A stretch of 64,000 nt of DNA from Verrucomicrobiia bacterium DG1235 (lineage in GTDB: Bacteria > Verrucomicrobiota > Verrucomicrobiia > Opitutales > Opitutaceae). Of this stretch, positions 43,279 through 52,172 are shown piece by piece. Where the stretch lies: positions 4,660,060 to 4,724,059 of the forward strand of contig DS990592.1 in the NCBI GenBank assembly GCA_000155695.1. The letters run 5' to 3'. Each line of letters begins with the position of its first letter. Positions within the stretch are counted from its first letter, which is position 1. The notes below the pieces were generated by a model. The model was given only the letters and a program-made list of their open reading frames with translations, did no database searches and was not told the DNA's origin. The position numbers were made by a program, and so were the translations under genes.

Positions 43279-44376
43279 GTGAAACTCCTAGCGCGCATCA
43301 TCCTACTTTTCGCCGTATCCGCATCTGCGGTACAGGCTGCTAGAGTCAAGGACCTCGTATCCGTCGAAGGCGGACGAGACAATCAGTTGGTCGGATACGG
43401 TCTAGTTGTCGGACTTGCGGGAGACGGCGACAGCTCATCGCCGATGACGATCAACGCGGTTGCGAATTCACTGCGTCGTTTCGGGCTCACCGTTGATGCG
43501 GAAGAGATCAAGTCCGAGAATGTGGCCGCTGTAATGATTACTGCGGACATCCCTCCTTTCGCTCGCGAAGGGACTCGTATCGACGTAACGGTTTCATCGA
43601 TTGGAGACGCTGAAAGCCTGCAAGGCGGAGTGCTTCTTCAAACCCCTCTTATGGGTGCGGACGAGGCAGTGTACGCAGTTGCTCAGGGTCAAATCGCAGT
43701 CGGTGGCTACATCGGCGGCGGAGGCGGAGCAGGGGGCGCGACCGTTCAGAAGAATCACCCGACTGTTGGTTCGATATCCAATGGAGCCATCGTGGAGCGC
43801 GAGATTGAGATGGAGGTTGGCAAGGGCGGATTCGTGAAGCTGATCCTTCGCAACCCGGATTATAACACCGCTTCGAAACTCGCCGAAGGGATCAACGTAA
43901 TATTCCCATCAAGCACGATCGCTCTCGATGCGGCGGCGGTGCAGATCACTATCCCAGAAATCTACCTCGGTAGGGAAGTCGATTTCATCTCCTCTGTTGG
44001 CGGAATTTCGATCGAGCCCGACACGCCGGCCCGTATTATTATCAACGAGCGCACCGGCACGATCGTCGCGACAGCAGGCGTACGCGTCTCGACCGTCGCG
44101 GTCAGCCATGGCTCGCTCAGTTTGACCATCGCTCGTTCGCAAAACATTTCCCAGCCGGGACCCTTTTCTCAAACAGGGGAGACTGCAGTGGCCGAAGGCA
44201 CGGAGTTGGAAGTGGTCGAGGAGCTTGGAGCTTTTCATATCATTCCCGACTACCCGACGATTCAGCAGGTGACCAACGCGCTTAACGCGATGGGCGTGTC
44301 GACCCGTGAGATGATGTCCATTCTTCAGGCCATGAAGAGCGCTGGGGCTCTGCAGGCGGAACTCGTAATTAAGTAG
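43279..44376 (+). CDS. flgI: FlgI, P-ring protein
   Basis: 365 residues from a GTG start. Signal peptide MKLLARIILLFAVSASAVQAA. Family blocks: ARVKDLVSVEGGRDNQLVGYGLVVGLAGDGD, MITADIPPFAREGTRIDVTVSSIGDAESLQGG, PARIIINERTGTIVATAGVRVS and the C-terminal LNAMGVSTREMMSILQAMKSAGALQAELVIK. Periplasmic ring around the rod; needs FlgA, whose gene is shifted in this sequence. Confidence 0.97.
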   Translation: MKLLARIILLFAVSASAVQAARVKDLVSVEGGRDNQLVGYGLVVGLAGDGDSSSPMTINAVANSLRRFGLTVDAEEIKSENVAAVMITADIPPFAREGTRIDVTVSSIGDAESLQGGVLLQTPLMGADEAVYAVAQGQIAVGGYIGGGGGAGGATVQKNHPTVGSISNGAIVEREIEMEVGKGGFVKLILRNPDYNTASKLAEGINVIFPSSTIALDAAAVQITIPEIYLGREVDFISSVGGISIEPDTPARIIINERTGTIVATAGVRVSTVAVSHGSLSLTIARSQNISQPGPFSQTGETAVAEGTELEVVEELGAFHIIPDYPTIQQVTNALNAMGVSTREMMSILQAMKSAGALQAELVIK

Positions 44377-44411
44377 TCACTACACTTTTAAGCTTTAACT
44401 GATACAACTAG

Positions 44412-44750
44412 ATGGAAGTCACAAGTACAGCGATGTCAGGCCTAACCGGCCAATCCTGGAAAGAGCAAATGCTCGCCGGTGACGCCTCGCGTAAGGAACA
44501 AGTCGATCAACTCGCGGGCGAGTTCGAGGGCGTGCTCCTGCGCCAGTTTTTGGACGAAGCCCTGAAGCCTATGGATCCGGAAAATGGATACTTTGGCTCG
44601 GAGATATCGCCCATGTACGAACATTTAATCAAGGACTCGTTGGCCTCTAGCATTACGGAGGCAGGGTCGCTCGGATTCTCCTCGGTGCTGCAGGTTCAGC
44701 TGTTTCCCGATAATCTAAACGAAGGAGAGGGAGCATCATCCCATGAGTAA
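44412..44750 (+). CDS. flgJ: FlgJ-type rod-binding protein (no muramidase domain)
   Basis: 112 residues, only the N-terminal rod-cap domain of FlgJ: LAGEFEGVLLRQFLDEALKPM, YFGSEISPMYEHLIKDSLASSI. The peptidoglycan-hydrolase half found in gammaproteobacteria is absent, as in many other phyla, so another enzyme must open the wall. Overlaps flgN by eight bases. Confidence 0.88.
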   Translation: MEVTSTAMSGLTGQSWKEQMLAGDASRKEQVDQLAGEFEGVLLRQFLDEALKPMDPENGYFGSEISPMYEHLIKDSLASSITEAGSLGFSSVLQVQLFPDNLNEGEGASSHE

Positions 44751-45252
44751 TATTTTTGCAGAAAAAGACTGGGACCCGTTGGTCGATCTGCTGCGCAACG
44801 AAGTGCAGGAGTATGGAGGACTCTACAACTTGCTCGAACGTCAGCAGGAGGAGATTTTCAAGCGCGACCCTCAATTGGTACTCGATACGAACGCGGAAAT
44901 CGAAGGCTACATGTCCGATATGGGCGGTTTGCGTAATCGCCGCGAAGCGTTTGTACGCGAAATGGCTCGCGAGTGTGGAGCCGACGAAGATCAGCCGCTT
45001 TCCAAGCTGCTCGCTCACTTTCCCGACTTTATGCGTCCGATGCTACAAGCATTGGTTGATGAGATTAACCACATGATTCGCCGTACCCGCCACAAGGCGC
45101 GTCAGAATTTCATGCTCCTCTCTCGTACGATGGAGATTAACCACGAGACGATGCAGGCTCTGCAGCCAGGGAACTTCAACAAGACTTACACGAAGAAAGG
45201 GCGCGTTGGAGTGAAGACTCAGATGCCGTCGCGCTACCAAGCGTTCGTGTAG
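44743..45252 (+). CDS. flgN: FlgN-type chaperone
   Basis: 169 residues, all-helical. LVDLLRNEVQEYGGLYNLLERQQEEIFKRDPQLVLDTNAEIEGY is the FlgN pattern; the C-terminus ends in a basic tail. In the family it escorts the junction proteins FlgK and FlgL, whose genes follow directly. Eight-base overlap with flgJ. Confidence 0.82.
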   Translation: MSNIFAEKDWDPLVDLLRNEVQEYGGLYNLLERQQEEIFKRDPQLVLDTNAEIEGYMSDMGGLRNRREAFVREMARECGADEDQPLSKLLAHFPDFMRPMLQALVDEINHMIRRTRHKARQNFMLLSRTMEINHETMQALQPGNFNKTYTKKGRVGVKTQMPSRYQAFV

Positions 45253-45294
45253 TCTGCCCGCGGCTCGAATTTAAAATTTGGATACCCACACCAC

Positions 45295-46755
45295 ATGTCC
45301 AGCAGCAATATTTTCGGCGACCTCGCCAACGCTACTAAAGCCCTAAGCGCTCATCGCTTCGGGGTGACGACTGCGGGCAACAACTTGGCGAACGTCAACA
45401 ATCCCGACTACGCTCGTCAGCGCGTGCTGATCGGTGAGGAGGGGATGATCCAGACTATCGCCGGTCCGCAGGGCATGGGTGTCGAAGTCGTCGGTTTCCA
45501 GCATATGCGAGACGCGGTTCTCGATCGCGAAGTTCTCCGCGAGACGAGTCTCAATGCTTCTCTTACGGCGCAGCAAGCAGCGCTTGGAAAGGCCGAGTCG
45601 AGTCTTGGCCAGGAGATCAATCGTTCTGGCGATTCGCCTTTTATCGATGGCGCGACTGCAGATGGCGGCGGCTCTGGCGGCATCGCGGAAACGCTCAACA
45701 ATTTCTTCAACGCCTTCCATTCGCTTTCCGCCAATCCAGGTTCGGACGCGGAAAAGGAGTCTCTTTTGCAGAAGGCTGAGATCCTTACCGAGAAGCTCAA
45801 TGTGACATCGGAGCGTTTCTCGGATCTTCGCGAGGCATTGACTCTTGAGGTTGAAACCGATCTCGATTCTGCGAACCAGATGATCGAGGAGATCGCTACT
45901 TTGAACGCCGAGATTGCGAGAGCGGAATCAAGTCACGCTGGCCAAGCCCTCAGTCTTCGCGATCAGCGGCAAGCCGTTCTGAGAGATCTCTCAGAGATCA
46001 TGCAGATCAAGACTGAGAACATTGACGATAGCGCTGGCCAGATTCGGGTTTACATTCCTACCATAGGCGGAGACAGCCCGCAGCTCGACCTTGTGAGCCG
46101 TGGCCGTTTTCAGACGGTTGACCTCGATGATTCCGGCGTGAATCCAGTCTTTACGGTTGGCGAGGATGCGATTCAGATCGATGTGCGCGGCGGCAGCGTG
46201 CACGGAGCCTTGAAATCTAGGGATGGCGCCATCGCCGAGTATCAGAGAGGTTTAGACGATCTCGCGAAGGAGCTGGTGACTCAGGTCAACGGCCTCTACA
46301 ATTCCGGGGTCTCTCCTAACGATACGAATTTCTTTTCTGATACTAGTGACCCCAGCGAGTTTACCGCTGCAGGCATTACGCTAGCCTCCGACCTCACGGC
46401 CTCGACGCTTCGTACTTCCAACGCTTCTACGGACCTCGGCGATAACAGTCTCACGCTCGCGATCGCGGAGCTCGACGACACGAATCAAGCCGCTCTTGGA
46501 AACCGCAACTTCGGGACCTTCTATCGCTCGATCGTCACCGATCTTGGCGAGAACGTGGCGGCGGTCGATTCTCGACTCGAGGATGAGAACATTGTTTTCG
46601 AACTGCTCAAGCAACAGCAGGACGCGGTGTCCGGCGTTTCCATCGACGAGGAAATGACTGACATGATGAAATTCCAGCGAGCCTTCCAAGCAACGGGCAA
46701 GCTTATCCAAACCATCGACGAGATGCTCGATGTGATTGTGAATCGACTTATTTAA
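45295..46755 (+). CDS. flgK: FlgK, hook-filament junction protein 1
   Basis: 486 residues. N-terminal IFGDLANATKALSAHRFGVTTAGNNLANVNNPDYARQR, the HAP1 middle (LAKELVTQVNGLYNSGVSP) and C-terminal EEMTDMMKFQRAFQATGKLIQTIDEMLDVIVNRL. First joint protein between hook and filament. Preceded by an AT-rich gap of 42 bp without a recognisable promoter. Confidence 0.95.
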   Translation: MSSSNIFGDLANATKALSAHRFGVTTAGNNLANVNNPDYARQRVLIGEEGMIQTIAGPQGMGVEVVGFQHMRDAVLDREVLRETSLNASLTAQQAALGKAESSLGQEINRSGDSPFIDGATADGGGSGGIAETLNNFFNAFHSLSANPGSDAEKESLLQKAEILTEKLNVTSERFSDLREALTLEVETDLDSANQMIEEIATLNAEIARAESSHAGQALSLRDQRQAVLRDLSEIMQIKTENIDDSAGQIRVYIPTIGGDSPQLDLVSRGRFQTVDLDDSGVNPVFTVGEDAIQIDVRGGSVHGALKSRDGAIAEYQRGLDDLAKELVTQVNGLYNSGVSPNDTNFFSDTSDPSEFTAAGITLASDLTASTLRTSNASTDLGDNSLTLAIAELDDTNQAALGNRNFGTFYRSIVTDLGENVAAVDSRLEDENIVFELLKQQQDAVSGVSIDEEMTDMMKFQRAFQATGKLIQTIDEMLDVIVNRLI

Positions 46756-46797
46756 TCCAAATCCTGAATACGCGCTAATCTCCGTTTTCCCACAAAA

Positions 46798-47709
46798 ATG
46801 AGAGTCACCAACAACACATTCCCCGATACCCTTCTCAGCCACCTTCAGCGTGTCACGAAGGACATGAACATGCTCAACGAGCAGGTGGCTACCGGGCAGC
46901 GCATTTCCAAGGTTTCCGAAGACTCCGCCTCCGCGAATCGCATCCTCGACATGCAGGAGGAGAAGCACCGCATCACTCAGTTTTCTAAGAATGCGGCCCG
47001 CGCTCAGAACATCAACAATACCACGATCTCTCAGCTCCAGAATTTCATCCAGATCTCCGATCGCGTAGGGGAGCTCGCCACCTTGGCCGACGGTCTTAAG
47101 GGAGCAGACGGTATGCGAGCCTATGCGGAGGAAGTCGACGAGCTCATCAAGCACGCGATGCAAAGCGCCAACGCGAAGTTCAATGGAGAGTACATTTTTG
47201 GCGGCGTCGATTCCGGGACTGAGCCCTTCGTGGCCAACACGGACGCGGACGGGAAGATCATCGCCGCCCCAGGAGGCGCCGTGACTTATGAAGGCGCTGC
47301 GACCGGACCTGAATTTCACCTATCCGAAACAGGAAAGATCAAGCCCTTCACCGATGGGGCGACCAACCAGCAGCTCGGCGATTTCATCAACCGCATGGTT
47401 GAGCTTCGAGATGCTCTTGAGACTGGAGACTCGGCAGCGGTGACTTCCACTATGCGCACGGATCTGGAGGAGTCGGAGGACGAAATGATCTTCGCCCTCA
47501 GTCGTCAGGGCTCCGTGCAAATGCGCATCGAATTTGATCTTTCACTCAATAAGCAACGCTTCACCGACCTCGAGGAAAACATATCTGCAGAGGCTGATGT
47601 GGACATTGCGCAAACTGTGGTTAGGCTAACACAAGTGCAGAACGCGTATCAGGCCTCGCTGAAGAGCGCCGGCCAGGTGCTCAACCAATCATTGCTCGAC
47701 TATATATAA
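46798..47709 (+). CDS. flgL: FlgL, hook-filament junction protein 3
   Basis: 303 residues, flagellin-like. MRVTNNTFPDTLLSHLQRV, NEQVATGQRISKVSEDSASANRILDMQEE at the N-terminus and DIAQTVVRLTQVQNAYQASLKSAGQVLNQSLLDYI at the C-terminus. Connects FlgK to flagellin. Confidence 0.95.
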   Translation: MRVTNNTFPDTLLSHLQRVTKDMNMLNEQVATGQRISKVSEDSASANRILDMQEEKHRITQFSKNAARAQNINNTTISQLQNFIQISDRVGELATLADGLKGADGMRAYAEEVDELIKHAMQSANAKFNGEYIFGGVDSGTEPFVANTDADGKIIAAPGGAVTYEGAATGPEFHLSETGKIKPFTDGATNQQLGDFINRMVELRDALETGDSAAVTSTMRTDLEESEDEMIFALSRQGSVQMRIEFDLSLNKQRFTDLEENISAEADVDIAQTVVRLTQVQNAYQASLKSAGQVLNQSLLDYI

Positions 47710-47752
47710 AATAGTTCACGACGCCTAACACCTTATTTAGACCACACTATTC

Positions 47753-48208
47753 ATGAAAGTCGCACCAGATTCCCAGGCAGAAAAACAGGTTTGGATCAAG
47801 CCCATGGAGTTCGAGCTCCCGGGAGGCTTGATCGGTTTGGAGGACGCTACTCGCTTCGAGTTGCTGATCAACGAAGAGGAGGAGCCCTTCATGTGGATCC
47901 GCGCCGTCGAGCGTCACGAGCTTGGATTCGTGGTGATCGAGCCATCGGCTATTCTCAACGACTACGATGTAGAGATAGCCGACGATGATGCCAAGGGTCT
48001 TGAGATTCAGGGAGCCGACGACGCGATCGTGCTCAACATCGTCACGCTCAAAGACGACGATATCGAGTCCGCCACGGTAAATCTGATCGGACCTATAGTG
48101 CTCAACCGCCGCACCCTCAAGGGCAAGCAGGTGATCGCCGCAAACTACATGAAGTTTTCCGCTCGGCACCCCTTGCTGGCTGAGAGCGCCGTGGCAACCA
48201 ACTCGTAA
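47753..48208 (+). CDS. fliW: FliW, CsrA antagonist
   Basis: 151 residues. Beta-barrel protein that binds CsrA or flagellin in a partner switch. Seen: FELPGGLIGLEDATRFELLIN, PFMWIRAVERHELGFVVIEP, VLNIVTLKDDDIESATVNLIGPIVLNRRTLKGKQVI. Directly followed by csrA and flagellin, the classical order. Confidence 0.93.
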   Translation: MKVAPDSQAEKQVWIKPMEFELPGGLIGLEDATRFELLINEEEEPFMWIRAVERHELGFVVIEPSAILNDYDVEIADDDAKGLEIQGADDAIVLNIVTLKDDDIESATVNLIGPIVLNRRTLKGKQVIAANYMKFSARHPLLAESAVATNS

Positions 48209-48235
48209 CGAGCAGCCCCAAGGAAGGACTCCGAC

Positions 48236-48541
48236 ATGCTAATACTTTCCCGCAAAGTGAATGAGGCGATCGTCATCGCCGAAAACATCGAGATCAAAAT
48301 TACCCGTATCGACGGGGACACCGTGAAGATCGGCATCGACGCCCCAAGGTCGATACCGATCGTCCGAAAAGAGCTCTTCGAAGAAATGCAAAAGGCCAAT
48401 AAGGAGGCCATCGCGACGCCCGTCGCAGTGGCAGCAGGCGGTATCCCCGCTAAGCCTAAGCTATCTGGCTTGGCTAAAAGCCTTGCCTCTAAGAAGCAGT
48501 CAAAACAAACGGCCGGCACCTCGCCTAACCAAGGCGCATGA
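48236..48541 (+). CDS. csrA: CsrA, translational regulator with extended tail
   Basis: 101 residues. The first 60 form a standard Csr[44 protein letters not shown]. The remaining 40 ([28 protein letters not shown]...) are a basic Ala/Lys/Ser tail not found in the short E. coli protein. CsrA binds GGA motifs at ribosome binding sites; the flagellin leader just downstream has such a site. Its own ribosome site AAGGAAGGA may allow autocontrol (inference). Confidence 0.93.
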   Translation: MLILSRKVNEAIVIAENIEIKITRIDGDTVKIGIDAPRSIPIVRKELFEEMQKANKEAIATPVAVAAGGIPAKPKLSGLAKSLASKKQSKQTAGTSPNQGA

Positions 48542-48580
48542 AGCGTCCGCGAGAGGTCAGCCACTCACAACAAGTAACCT

Positions 48581-48592
48581 AAAGGAAGAGGT
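48581..48592 (+). promoter_or_regulatory. Flagellin ribosome binding site / probable CsrA site
   Basis: AAAGGAAGAGGT overlaps the Shine-Dalgarno region 7-18 bases before the flagellin ATG and contains the GGA core CsrA needs. With fliW and csrA directly upstream this is the expected point of CsrA repression. A sister box GAGAGGTC lies about 35 bases upstream. Confidence 0.6.
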
Positions 48593-48598
48593 CGTAAC

Positions 48599-49492
48599 AT
48601 GGTTATCAATACAAACTCCAACGCTGTAGAAGCTGCTAGCAGTCTGCAGAGAAGCTCTATGCAGCTCAGTCGCAGCCTTGCTCGATTGAGCTCTGGCTCT
48701 AAGATTATAAATCCGTCCGACGATGCTGCCGGACTCGCTGTATCCGAAAAGCTAGAGGCCCAGAACTCTCGTATTCGCGCGGCAAAGGTAAATGCTCAAA
48801 ACGCTGTTTCGCTTGTACAAACCGCGGACGGATTTCTGTCTACGATGAGCACGGTTTTGAATCGAATGAGTGAGCTGTCGATGCTCGCGAAAGATGTTAC
48901 AAAGAACCCGGATGATATAGCATTATACGGCACGGAGTTTGATCAGCTTAAGGATCAATTGCGCGATATTATCGGCAATGGTCCAAACGGCACCAATAGC
49001 GCGCCGAACTGGAATATATCCGGGTCCGAGCCCACTGGATCGTTCAATGGCATTAGTCTTTTCGGGGCTCGCCCAGACCTTAAGGCAGTCGTCGGAGCGA
49101 ACGGAGATCAGACCATGAATATCGGCCAGGTGAATCTGCGCGAAATCGGTGGAGCTCTCTCGGACTTGCTCTGGGATAACTCGGTCGACAGTGGTCAGGC
49201 GGATATCAGTGTCGATTCTTCGACAGCAATGGATACGCTTATAGAGGCGGTTCAGCAGGTGGCCGATAATCGGGCGACTTTGGGCGCGGTGCAGTCGCGT
49301 CTCGAGATTGTGGATGCGCAGCTTCAAGTGCAGAGCGAGAACCTCACGGCGGCTAACTCTCGTATTCGAGATGTGGATGTTGCGGAGGAGTCAACTCGAC
49401 TCGCCAAGTATCAAATTCTCGTTCAATCCGGTACTGCCATGCTCTCTCAAGCGAATTCGCTGCCGGAATCGGTTTTGCGTCTTCTCAACTAA
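48599..49492 (+). CDS. fliC: Flagellin
   Basis: 297 residues, a short flagellin. N-terminal D0/D1: MVINTNSNAVEAASSLQRSS, SRSLARLSSGSKIINPSDDAAGLAVSEKL, AQNAVSLVQTADGFLSTMS. C-terminal: AVQSRLEIVDAQLQVQSENLTAANSRIRDVDVAEE and STRLAKYQILVQSGTAMLSQANSLPESVLRLL. The outer variable part is only about 60 residues. No sigma-28 promoter was seen before it, so it may rely on readthrough from csrA. No hairpin terminator follows. Confidence 0.96.
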   Translation: MVINTNSNAVEAASSLQRSSMQLSRSLARLSSGSKIINPSDDAAGLAVSEKLEAQNSRIRAAKVNAQNAVSLVQTADGFLSTMSTVLNRMSELSMLAKDVTKNPDDIALYGTEFDQLKDQLRDIIGNGPNGTNSAPNWNISGSEPTGSFNGISLFGARPDLKAVVGANGDQTMNIGQVNLREIGGALSDLLWDNSVDSGQADISVDSSTAMDTLIEAVQQVADNRATLGAVQSRLEIVDAQLQVQSENLTAANSRIRDVDVAEESTRLAKYQILVQSGTAMLSQANSLPESVLRLLN

Positions 49493-49532
49493 GAGAGATC
49501 GTTGCCTCAAAAACTTTAAAAACAATTTCCCC

Positions 49533-50024
49533 ATGATTTCAGCAGTAGATCAGTATCTCAATACCCTCCTCACTTTTGTGCCTCGGAATCGGGCGAATCG
49601 CTTTACCAAGGACTACATCGCTCTCATTCACGTGCCGGCGACTGGTCCTGAAAAAGTGTATTCGCTGGTCTTGGACGAAGCTAAGCCGCTCATCACTGTA
49701 GCGGCCTACAAAAGCGCTGTTTGGGAGGTCATAGGAGACTTCGAAGAAGAGAATGCGGGCAAGCCGGAGCTCGACGCCCTGCAAGCGGAGGTCGAAGCGG
49801 ACCATCCGGCGCTCGGCTATCTCAAAAGCCGTACGTTAAAAGGCTGTAAGAACTACAGCGACGGACGAGCCGGCCTCGACTACTATCTTATGCTTTGGCA
49901 GAGAGATGGAGAGACTGGAGTAGTGGAATGCTATGAGCCTTACTCGCGAGATGACTATTCCTGGTCTACCGTGATTGGCGCGATGCAAGTTCTTTCTAGT
50001 CAATTTGAATACGCTATTAGGTAG
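49533..50024 (+). CDS. Hypothetical protein behind flagellin, 163 aa
   Basis: Not recognised. Start ATG 49533 (MISAVDQYLNTLLTFVPRN); the frame is open further up but lies within the flagellin gene. Soluble, mixed alpha/beta, acidic, without signal peptide; aromatic C-terminal half (LDYYLMLWQRDGETGVVECYEPYSRDDYSW). No terminator separates it from flagellin, so it may be cotranscribed; it precedes another unknown gene by 11 bp. Could be a filament-related chaperone or regulator, but nothing in the sequence proves this. Confidence 0.7.
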   Translation: MISAVDQYLNTLLTFVPRNRANRFTKDYIALIHVPATGPEKVYSLVLDEAKPLITVAAYKSAVWEVIGDFEEENAGKPELDALQAEVEADHPALGYLKSRTLKGCKNYSDGRAGLDYYLMLWQRDGETGVVECYEPYSRDDYSWSTVIGAMQVLSSQFEYAIR

Positions 50025-50035
50025 GAGAATCAACC

Positions 50036-50251
50036 ATGCCGACTAAACCATCATTCAAAACGACGCTACAACACAAGCGATTCCTCGGAGTCCGCTTCGC
50101 TACCTGCAATACCTATGGTCGCCTTTATCTTAACGATGACGGAGACGCGTATGTGGGTCGTTGCCCGAAGTGCTTCACGCCCTTCACGGTGCGGGTAGGC
50201 GAAGGCGGTACGGAAAGTCGTATGTTTATTGCGAACTGCGGAAGTCACTAA
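50036..50251 (+). CDS. Small CxxC protein, 71 aa
   Basis: Not recognised. Mostly beta-type sequence: KRFLGVRFATCNTYGRLYLNDDGDAYVGRCPKCFTPFTVRVGEGG. The CPKC pair with the two other Cys (ATC, ANC) could form a zinc ribbon. The pattern (small protein, glycine-rich strands, CPKC) is compatible with a nucleic-acid or protein-binding module. Ribosome site AGGAG five bases before the ATG. It stands between two unknown genes, 11 and 5 bp away. Confidence 0.65.
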   Translation: MPTKPSFKTTLQHKRFLGVRFATCNTYGRLYLNDDGDAYVGRCPKCFTPFTVRVGEGGTESRMFIANCGSH

Positions 50252-50256
50252 ATCGA

Positions 50257-50904
50257 GTGCAAATCCTGATCGCAGGACTCGTGGCAGCAGCTCTTTTGCT
50301 TCTGCTTCCGCGCTTTCTTGGGCGGCGCCAAGAGCGCATGCTCAAAGAGTACGAAGTGCTGGAGAAGCGCTTCGGTCTGACGCGTCGCGTATCCAAAAGC
50401 CGTTGGGGAAAGGGGATTGGCGAGCGCTACTCGTTGTTTGGAGAGAACAGAGGGTATCCGCTTTCTCTTTACAGTCACTTTGTTGGGAAGGGCAGGGAGA
50501 AGAGAGTCTGGACTTCATTGACGCTCGAAGTCTTGTTCGTCGAAGATCTTGAGTTGTGTGTAGAGTTTTCCGCGACTGATTCGGTATCCCGTTTTACTTT
50601 GAATGAAGCGCTGGAGCGTTTGCCTGTATTGGAAGGCGTAGAATTGCGCTGCAGTGAGGTGGAGTTCGCTTCGATCGTTTTACAGGAGCCGATCGCTGCT
50701 CGACTCAGATCGCTTGCTCGCCAGCCAACTTGCGGAGCGATACGCTTGAACAAGGGCTTTCTCGAATACCGCGAAGCAGGAACAATGGACGAGGAGTCGC
50801 AACGCATTCGCTTTCAGGAGGCGATCCTTCTCTTGGCGGCCTTAGCCGATGCCCTTTCGGTTTATTTTAGCGAGAGAAAGAAGAGCGAGGCTGCTGCCTT
50901 ATAA
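50257..50904 (+). CDS. Membrane-anchored hypothetical protein, 215 aa
   Basis: Starts at GTG 50257 (MQILIAGLVAAALLLLLPRFL), five bases after the previous stop; earlier in-frame codons lie within that gene. One N-terminal membrane helix, then a basic region (LGRRQERMLKEYEVLEKRFGL) and a cytoplasmic or periplasmic alpha/beta domain of about 170 residues. Not recognised. Its end is only five bases from the convergent patB gene and no terminator is visible between. Confidence 0.7.
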   Translation: MQILIAGLVAAALLLLLPRFLGRRQERMLKEYEVLEKRFGLTRRVSKSRWGKGIGERYSLFGENRGYPLSLYSHFVGKGREKRVWTSLTLEVLFVEDLELCVEFSATDSVSRFTLNEALERLPVLEGVELRCSEVEFASIVLQEPIAARLRSLARQPTCGAIRLNKGFLEYREAGTMDEESQRIRFQEAILLLAALADALSVYFSERKKSEAAAL

Positions 50905-50909
50905 AGGCG

Positions 50910-52064
50910 CTACCTCAGCGCTTCTACGCCTGCTTTGAGTCTGCGTAGGCCTTCTTCGAGGGTAACGCGGGGGCAGCCGAAGTTTAGCCGGACGTGCTGC
51001 TTGCTGTCGAAGAACGCTCCGTCGCTTAGGCCGATGCCGTGGCTTTCGAAATGGGATACGGGATCTTGTAGCTCGAATTTGGATACGTCCATCCAGCTCA
51101 GATAAGTCGCTTCGTGCTGGTAGATTCCTATCTCTGGGGTTTCGCGTTTGACGAAGTCGTGGATAAGGTCGCGGTTTTTCGCTAGGTAGGCCTGAAGCTC
51201 GTCTCGCCAGTCGCCGGCGTAGCGGTAGGCGGCTTCGCAAGCGGTGTAGCCGAGGTTGTTTACCTCTGCCATGATTCCGCGGGTCGCGGCTACGAATTGG
51301 CGGCGGAGATCTTCGTCGGGGAAGATGGCTATGGAGCAGCCGAGTCCTGCGAGATTGTAGGTCTTGCTCGGGGCGATGAAGGTGAAGACTCGCTTAGCCG
51401 CTTCGGGCGATACGGAGGCGAGGGGGATGTGCTGGCGTCCGTCGAGCGTGAGTTCGCAGTGGATCTCGTCGGAACAGCAGATCAAGTCGTGCCGCTCGCA
51501 GAAATCGATGACCTTGAGCAGCTCTTCGCGTTCGAAGACGCGGGCGCAGGGGTTGTGCGGATTGCAGAATAGGAAGAGTTTAGTGTCGGGTCTGACCGCT
51601 GCCTCGAGGGCGTCCCAGTCGATGACGTAGCGATCGCCGTCGATGGCCATGGGGGCTTTTACGACGGGGCGTTTCTGGAATTTGGGGCCGAAGATGAATG
51701 GCGGATAGATGGGGGTGGTCGTCAGCACGCTATCGTTCGTTTCGCAGAAGGCGCGGCTGGCGATGTTTAGGCCAACAACCAGTCCGGGAAGCCAGACGAG
51801 CCAGTCCGGGTTGACCTTCCAGGAGTATTCGCGCTCGAGCATTTCGACGGTGGCTTCGGTGCAGGATGGCTCGGGGCGGGCGTATCCAAAAATGCCATGG
51901 TCTATGCGCTCGTGCAAGGCGTCGAGCACGACTTCGGGGGCGTGGAAGTCCATGTCTGCGACCCACATGGGGAGGATATCCTTGCCCTCGTATTTCTGCC
52001 ATTTCTGGCTGTCGGTTTCGGTGCGGTCGTAGACGGTGTCGAAGATGGATGGCTCGCTGCTCAT
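50910..52064 (-). CDS. patB: PatB/MalY family C-S lyase (PLP aminotransferase fold)
   Basis: 384 residues, fold type I PLP enzyme. By family it cleaves cystathionine or other S-conjugates to thiol, pyruvate and ammonia. Start MSSEPSIFDTVYDRTETDSQKW, LPMWVADMDFHAPEVV, GYARP, LFCNPHNPCARVF (the NPHNP motif), CSDEIHCEL with the PLP Asp, and the Schiff-base Lys in APSKTYNLAGLGCS near 232. Arg RLNFGCPR at the end binds the substrate carboxylate. A single minus-strand gene with the Rsm22-like gene 108 bp upstream on the same strand. Confidence 0.92.
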   Translation of the reverse strand: MSSEPSIFDTVYDRTETDSQKWQKYEGKDILPMWVADMDFHAPEVVLDALHERIDHGIFGYARPEPSCTEATVEMLEREYSWKVNPDWLVWLPGLVVGLNIASRAFCETNDSVLTTTPIYPPFIFGPKFQKRPVVKAPMAIDGDRYVIDWDALEAAVRPDTKLFLFCNPHNPCARVFEREELLKVIDFCERHDLICCSDEIHCELTLDGRQHIPLASVSPEAAKRVFTFIAPSKTYNLAGLGCSIAIFPDEDLRRQFVAATRGIMAEVNNLGYTACEAAYRYAGDWRDELQAYLAKNRDLIHDFVKRETPEIGIYQHEATYLSWMDVSKFELQDPVSHFESHGIGLSDGAFFDSKQHVRLNFGCPRVTLEEGLRRLKAGVEALR

Positions 52065-52172
52065 GTTGAAAAGGAGGGAGGCGAAAGGGCTCGTTGTTGT
52101 AAATGGGAAAGTGAGTGGCGCTGGGCTGGGTGAACCGTGTTTTTCGGTAGGATGCGGTTTGTGTCTTGTACT

